A DNA stretch of 64,000 bases, taken from Pelagibacteraceae bacterium (lineage in GTDB: Bacteria > Pseudomonadota > Alphaproteobacteria > Pelagibacterales > Pelagibacteraceae). How positions within the stretch are numbered: the stretch's first letter is position 1; each line of letters begins with the position of its first letter. The stretch lies in assembly GCA_022763425.1 (NCBI GenBank), contig JALEGD010000001.1:1-64000 (forward strand), in the 5' to 3' direction. The notes under the pieces are model-generated. The model did not search any database. It was not told the origin of the DNA and saw only the letters and a program-made list of their open reading frames with translations. Positions 61,639 to 64,000 of this stretch are shown piece by piece. Position numbers and translations under genes: made by a program.

Positions 61639-62513
61639 TGAAATTTTTAAAACCATCCGAAGGTTTTCTTGGACTACCAAAAGAAAATAAAAATAAAAAT
61701 AAAGCATATATTATTCCGTTTGGTCTTGAAAAAACTGTAAGTTACAGCAGTGGAACAAAAAATGGCCCAAAAAAAATTATTGATGCATCTCACCAAGTCG
61801 AATTATTTGATGAAGAGCTGAAGTTAGAACCTTATAAAAAATTTAATATTAAAACTTTAAAACAGGAAAAAATTAAATCAAAACTTAACGATAGCTTGAA
61901 CCAACTTTCAAAGATTATTGAAAAAACTTTAAAATCAAAGTGTTTTCCCTTAACCCTTGGAGGCGAGCATTCTATTACACCTGCAATTATTAAACCATTA
62001 GCGAAAAAATATTCAAATTTGACTATTGTCCAAATTGATGCTCACGCAGACTTAAGAGATGGTTACATGGGAATTCATAATTCACATGCTGCAGCTATGA
62101 GAAGATGTTTAGATAATAAAAATATTAAAATTGTATCCATTGGAATTAGAAATTTATGCCAAGAAGAATTTAATTATTTTAAAAAGAATAATAAGAGAAT
62201 CAAAATTTTTTGGGGAAATGAAATGCATAAGTGGAGTATGGAAAAACTATCTAAAATATTAAAAAATAAAAATGTGTATCTAACATTTGACTTGGATGGA
62301 TTTGATTCCAGCCTTATGCCTGCGACTGGTACACCAGAACCAGGTGGTTTATTTTGGTCTGATGCAATGCGCATACTGAAAACGGTATTTAAAAACTCCA
62401 ATGTTGTAGGTGCTGATGTGAATGAATTAGCCCCAAATCCTCATTTGCATGCATGTGATTTTTTAGCGGCAAAATTAGTTTATAAAATTTTATCTTACAA
62501 ATTTGCCATTTGA
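61638..62513 (+). CDS. speB: Agmatinase-family ureohydrolase
   Basis: The 291-residue protein has the binuclear manganese motifs 'LGGEHSITPAI', 'VQIDAHADLRDGYMGIHNSHAAAMRR' and 'LTFDLDGFDSSLMPATGTPEPGG'. It would hydrolyse agmatine (or another guanidino compound) to putrescine and urea. Its ATG overlaps the preceding stop by one base. The last 19 bases overlap the convergent actS end. Agmatinase fits the polyamine operon, though guanidinobutyrase cannot be ruled out. Confidence 0.88.
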   Translation: MKFLKPSEGFLGLPKENKNKNKAYIIPFGLEKTVSYSSGTKNGPKKIIDASHQVELFDEELKLEPYKKFNIKTLKQEKIKSKLNDSLNQLSKIIEKTLKSKCFPLTLGGEHSITPAIIKPLAKKYSNLTIVQIDAHADLRDGYMGIHNSHAAAMRRCLDNKNIKIVSIGIRNLCQEEFNYFKKNNKRIKIFWGNEMHKWSMEKLSKILKNKNVYLTFDLDGFDSSLMPATGTPEPGGLFWSDAMRILKTVFKNSNVVGADVNELAPNPHLHACDFLAAKLVYKILSYKFAI

Positions 62514-63775
62514 GAATTAACCCAGGTAATTTTAATTACTGCTCCAGAATTATTTTTTTTATTTTGAAACATTACCTTTGTATTACATCTCTCTAGTAAA
62601 CTTTTCGATATAAATACTCCTAAACCCATTCCTTTTTTATTTTTATTAACTTTTTCAGATTTTAAATAAGGTTGACCTAAATTTGAAATTACATCGTCTT
62701 GAAATCCTTGGCCGTCATCACTTATTGTAATATTGGTATTTTTTTTGTTTTGATCTATTTGTATTTCAATTTGACTTTTCGCAAATTTAATTGCGTTTTC
62801 AATAAAATTTCTTATTGCATAACTTATTTCAGTTTTCTTATTCATCTTTATTCTTTCATTGAGAGATTTATTAATAATATTAATTTCTTTATTAAATTTA
62901 TTATCTACTGAAAATACTATCTCATTAACTAATTCTTTTGGTGAAACTTTTGCAATAAATTGATCTTCTTGTTTCTTCTCTGCTATATCCTTTAAAATTG
63001 AACTACACCTTGCTGATTGCTCAATTAATAAATTAATATCATCTTTTGCTAAGTTGTTTTTAGAGATTTGTTTTTGAAGCTCCTTACTAACAAGTGAAAT
63101 TGTTGCAAGAGGAGTGGCCAGTTCATGTACAGCTGCCGCAGCTATACCACCAACTGAATTAACTACTTTTTCATTTGTAAGTTCTTGCTCTAATTTATTT
63201 AATGCTTCAGATCTTATTCTATTGTCTCTACCTAATTGATACGCATAATTACCTAAGAAAATAATCCCGATACCTAATGATAACCACATTCCAATTTCGT
63301 AGTATTTTGGAAAATTTAGTGTTTGATTTTGCGGTGACGGTAGTGGCATATGATAAAAAGCAATAACAGTGGAAAAAATAATAGAACAGGTAACTATAAA
63401 TTGACTGCTTCCTCTTGAGAGGTAAGTGACTGAAATCGTGGTTGGAACTATGATTAAAATTGAAAAGGGGTTTGATAAACCTCCAGTCATGAATAGTAAA
63501 ATCACTAATTGAACCAGATCATAAAAAATACTTACAGTGGCAGCAAAATTATCAATTGTTAAGAATTTTTTTTTATTAACCTCTAAATAGGCATTTATAA
63601 TCGCTGAAAGAAAAATTAATACTAAAGCAATATAGTAAGGAAATTCAAATTTAAGGCCGTAGTAAACAAATGATACTGTAAAGAACTGACCAAATATAGC
63701 TATCCATCTTATGTTAATAAGAGTCTCTAAGGTTATTCTCAGGTCTTTTGAATTAATTCGATCTTTAACAAACAT
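62495..63775 (-). CDS. actS: ActS/RegB/PrrB-type redox sensor histidine kinase
   Basis: The 426-residue protein has six N-terminal helices with the quinone-site heptad 'GGLSNPF', a HisKA segment with the phosphohistidine in 'AAAVHELATPLATISLVS', and a HATPase domain ending 'GMGLGVFISKSLLERC'. A cysteine lies exactly 40 residues after that histidine ('SARCSSIL'), the spacing of the redox-active Cys265 to His225 in Rhodobacter RegB. It senses quinone/oxygen status and phosphorylates ActR. It lies 2 bases downstream of gyrB. Confidence 0.93.
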   Translation of the reverse strand: MFVKDRINSKDLRITLETLINIRWIAIFGQFFTVSFVYYGLKFEFPYYIALVLIFLSAIINAYLEVNKKKFLTIDNFAATVSIFYDLVQLVILLFMTGGLSNPFSILIIVPTTISVTYLSRGSSQFIVTCSIIFSTVIAFYHMPLPSPQNQTLNFPKYYEIGMWLSLGIGIIFLGNYAYQLGRDNRIRSEALNKLEQELTNEKVVNSVGGIAAAAVHELATPLATISLVSKELQKQISKNNLAKDDINLLIEQSARCSSILKDIAEKKQEDQFIAKVSPKELVNEIVFSVDNKFNKEINIINKSLNERIKMNKKTEISYAIRNFIENAIKFAKSQIEIQIDQNKKNTNITISDDGQGFQDDVISNLGQPYLKSEKVNKNKKGMGLGVFISKSLLERCNTKVMFQNKKNNSGAVIKITWVNSQMANL

Positions 63776-63777
63776 GC

Positions 63778-64000
63778 TTAGATGTCTAAATTTGATACAT
63801 TTATAGCATTAGAATTAATAAAGTTCTTTCTTTTTGAAACGTCCTCCCCCATCAAAGTAAAAAATATTTCATCATCTGATGAGGAAGGCTCTGAAATTTC
63901 CCCATTTAATTCTGAATAATTTACTTTTAATAAAGAATTGTTTTCAGGATTTAGTGTTGTTTCCCATAATTCATCAGGATTCATCTCACCTAAACCTTTG
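63778..64000 (-). CDS. gyrB: DNA gyrase subunit B, C-terminal part (cut by window edge)
   Basis: The frame enters at the right edge with '[16 protein letters not shown]' and ends '[14 protein letters not shown]', the standard GyrB C-terminus. A short divergent insert '[16 protein letters not shown]' sits where GyrB proteins vary. The track's 68-residue ORF is an internal ATG of this gene. The stop is followed after 2 bases by actS. Confidence 0.94.
   Translation of the reverse strand, partial: KGLGEMNPDELWETTLNPENNSLLKVNYSELNGEISEPSSSDDEIFFTLMGEDVSKRKNFINSNAINVSNLDI

Noticed and set aside
1-64000. CRISPR arrays, insertion sequences, prophage genes, rRNA operons and intact tRNAs
   Set aside because: No regularly spaced repeats, transposase or phage genes, rRNA segments or complete tRNA folds were seen; only the tRNA-Arg relic was found.

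Overview
The window is a gene-dense, AT-rich, nearly intron-free bacterial chromosome segment. Most neighbouring genes overlap by 1-20 bases or are separated by tens of bases. Protein content points to a streamlined marine alphaproteobacterium of the SAR11/Pelagibacterales type: TRAP transporters of both the TAXI and DctPQM classes, AmtB with no GlnK beside it, a solitary BioY, YajQ, an ActS/ActR (RegB/RegA) pair, a ChvG/ChvI-like pair, metY behind a SAM-II/SAM-V-like riboswitch, and plant/alphaproteobacterial-type GshA. The lineage call is inference from gene content and style; no rRNA lies in the window.

Layout. Bases 1-2464 look like an accessory patch: a truncated C-terminal fragment, a GT8 glycosyltransferase, three tiny stitched ORFs joined at an A9 run, and a decayed 5' half of a tRNA-Arg(ACG). 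Bases 2465-13572 hold an aminotransferase, a TAXI-TRAP transporter, a convergent DctPQM TRAP transporter with a cysteine-containing isocitrate-lyase-family enzyme, and a homodimeric pyruvate-dehydrogenase-type E1. Bases 13614-18875 hold a DMT exporter, a LysR DNA-binding stump, amtB with a long structured leader, a class IV (D-amino acid) aminotransferase and nadB. Bases 18904-25058 hold small exported proteins, a TauD-like dioxygenase, an SDR, metY with its riboswitch and a four-gene ATGA-coupled operon. Bases 25087-33801 hold lhgO plus a deacetylase, gor, yajQ, a hydratase and a six-gene minus-strand operon running from a membrane DnaJ protein to an extraordinarily lysine-rich protein.

Bases 33804-47433 hold oligopeptidase B, an hsp20 with a textbook RpoH promoter, gshA-gshB, a purine permease with a phosphoribosyltransferase, alkA, a sulfurtransferase and an RND efflux pair. 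Bases 47445-56906 hold cutA, gpmA, and a minus-strand block of polA, chvI-chvG, ahcY and tsaE-amgK-murU. Bases 56957-64000 hold an orphan ABC ATPase, bioY, a DUF6314-like gene that lacks a canonical start codon (absent from the ORF track), actR, a polyamine operon (group IV decarboxylase, deoxyhypusine-synthase homologue, agmatinase), actS and the 3' end of gyrB.

Themes. Thiol and sulfur chemistry is scattered but complete-looking (gshA, gshB, gor, a FrnE/DsbA protein, metY, ahcY, sseA). Uptake of organic acids, purines, biotin and ammonium is prominent. Regulation seen in the sequence is mostly RNA or promoter based: the SAM riboswitch, a candidate structured leader with a terminator before amtB, hairpins after solute-binding-protein genes, and a sigma-32-type promoter. 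The most interesting items are the amtB leader, the hidden DUF6314-like gene, the A9-junction ORFs, the polyamine operon and the poly-lysine protein.
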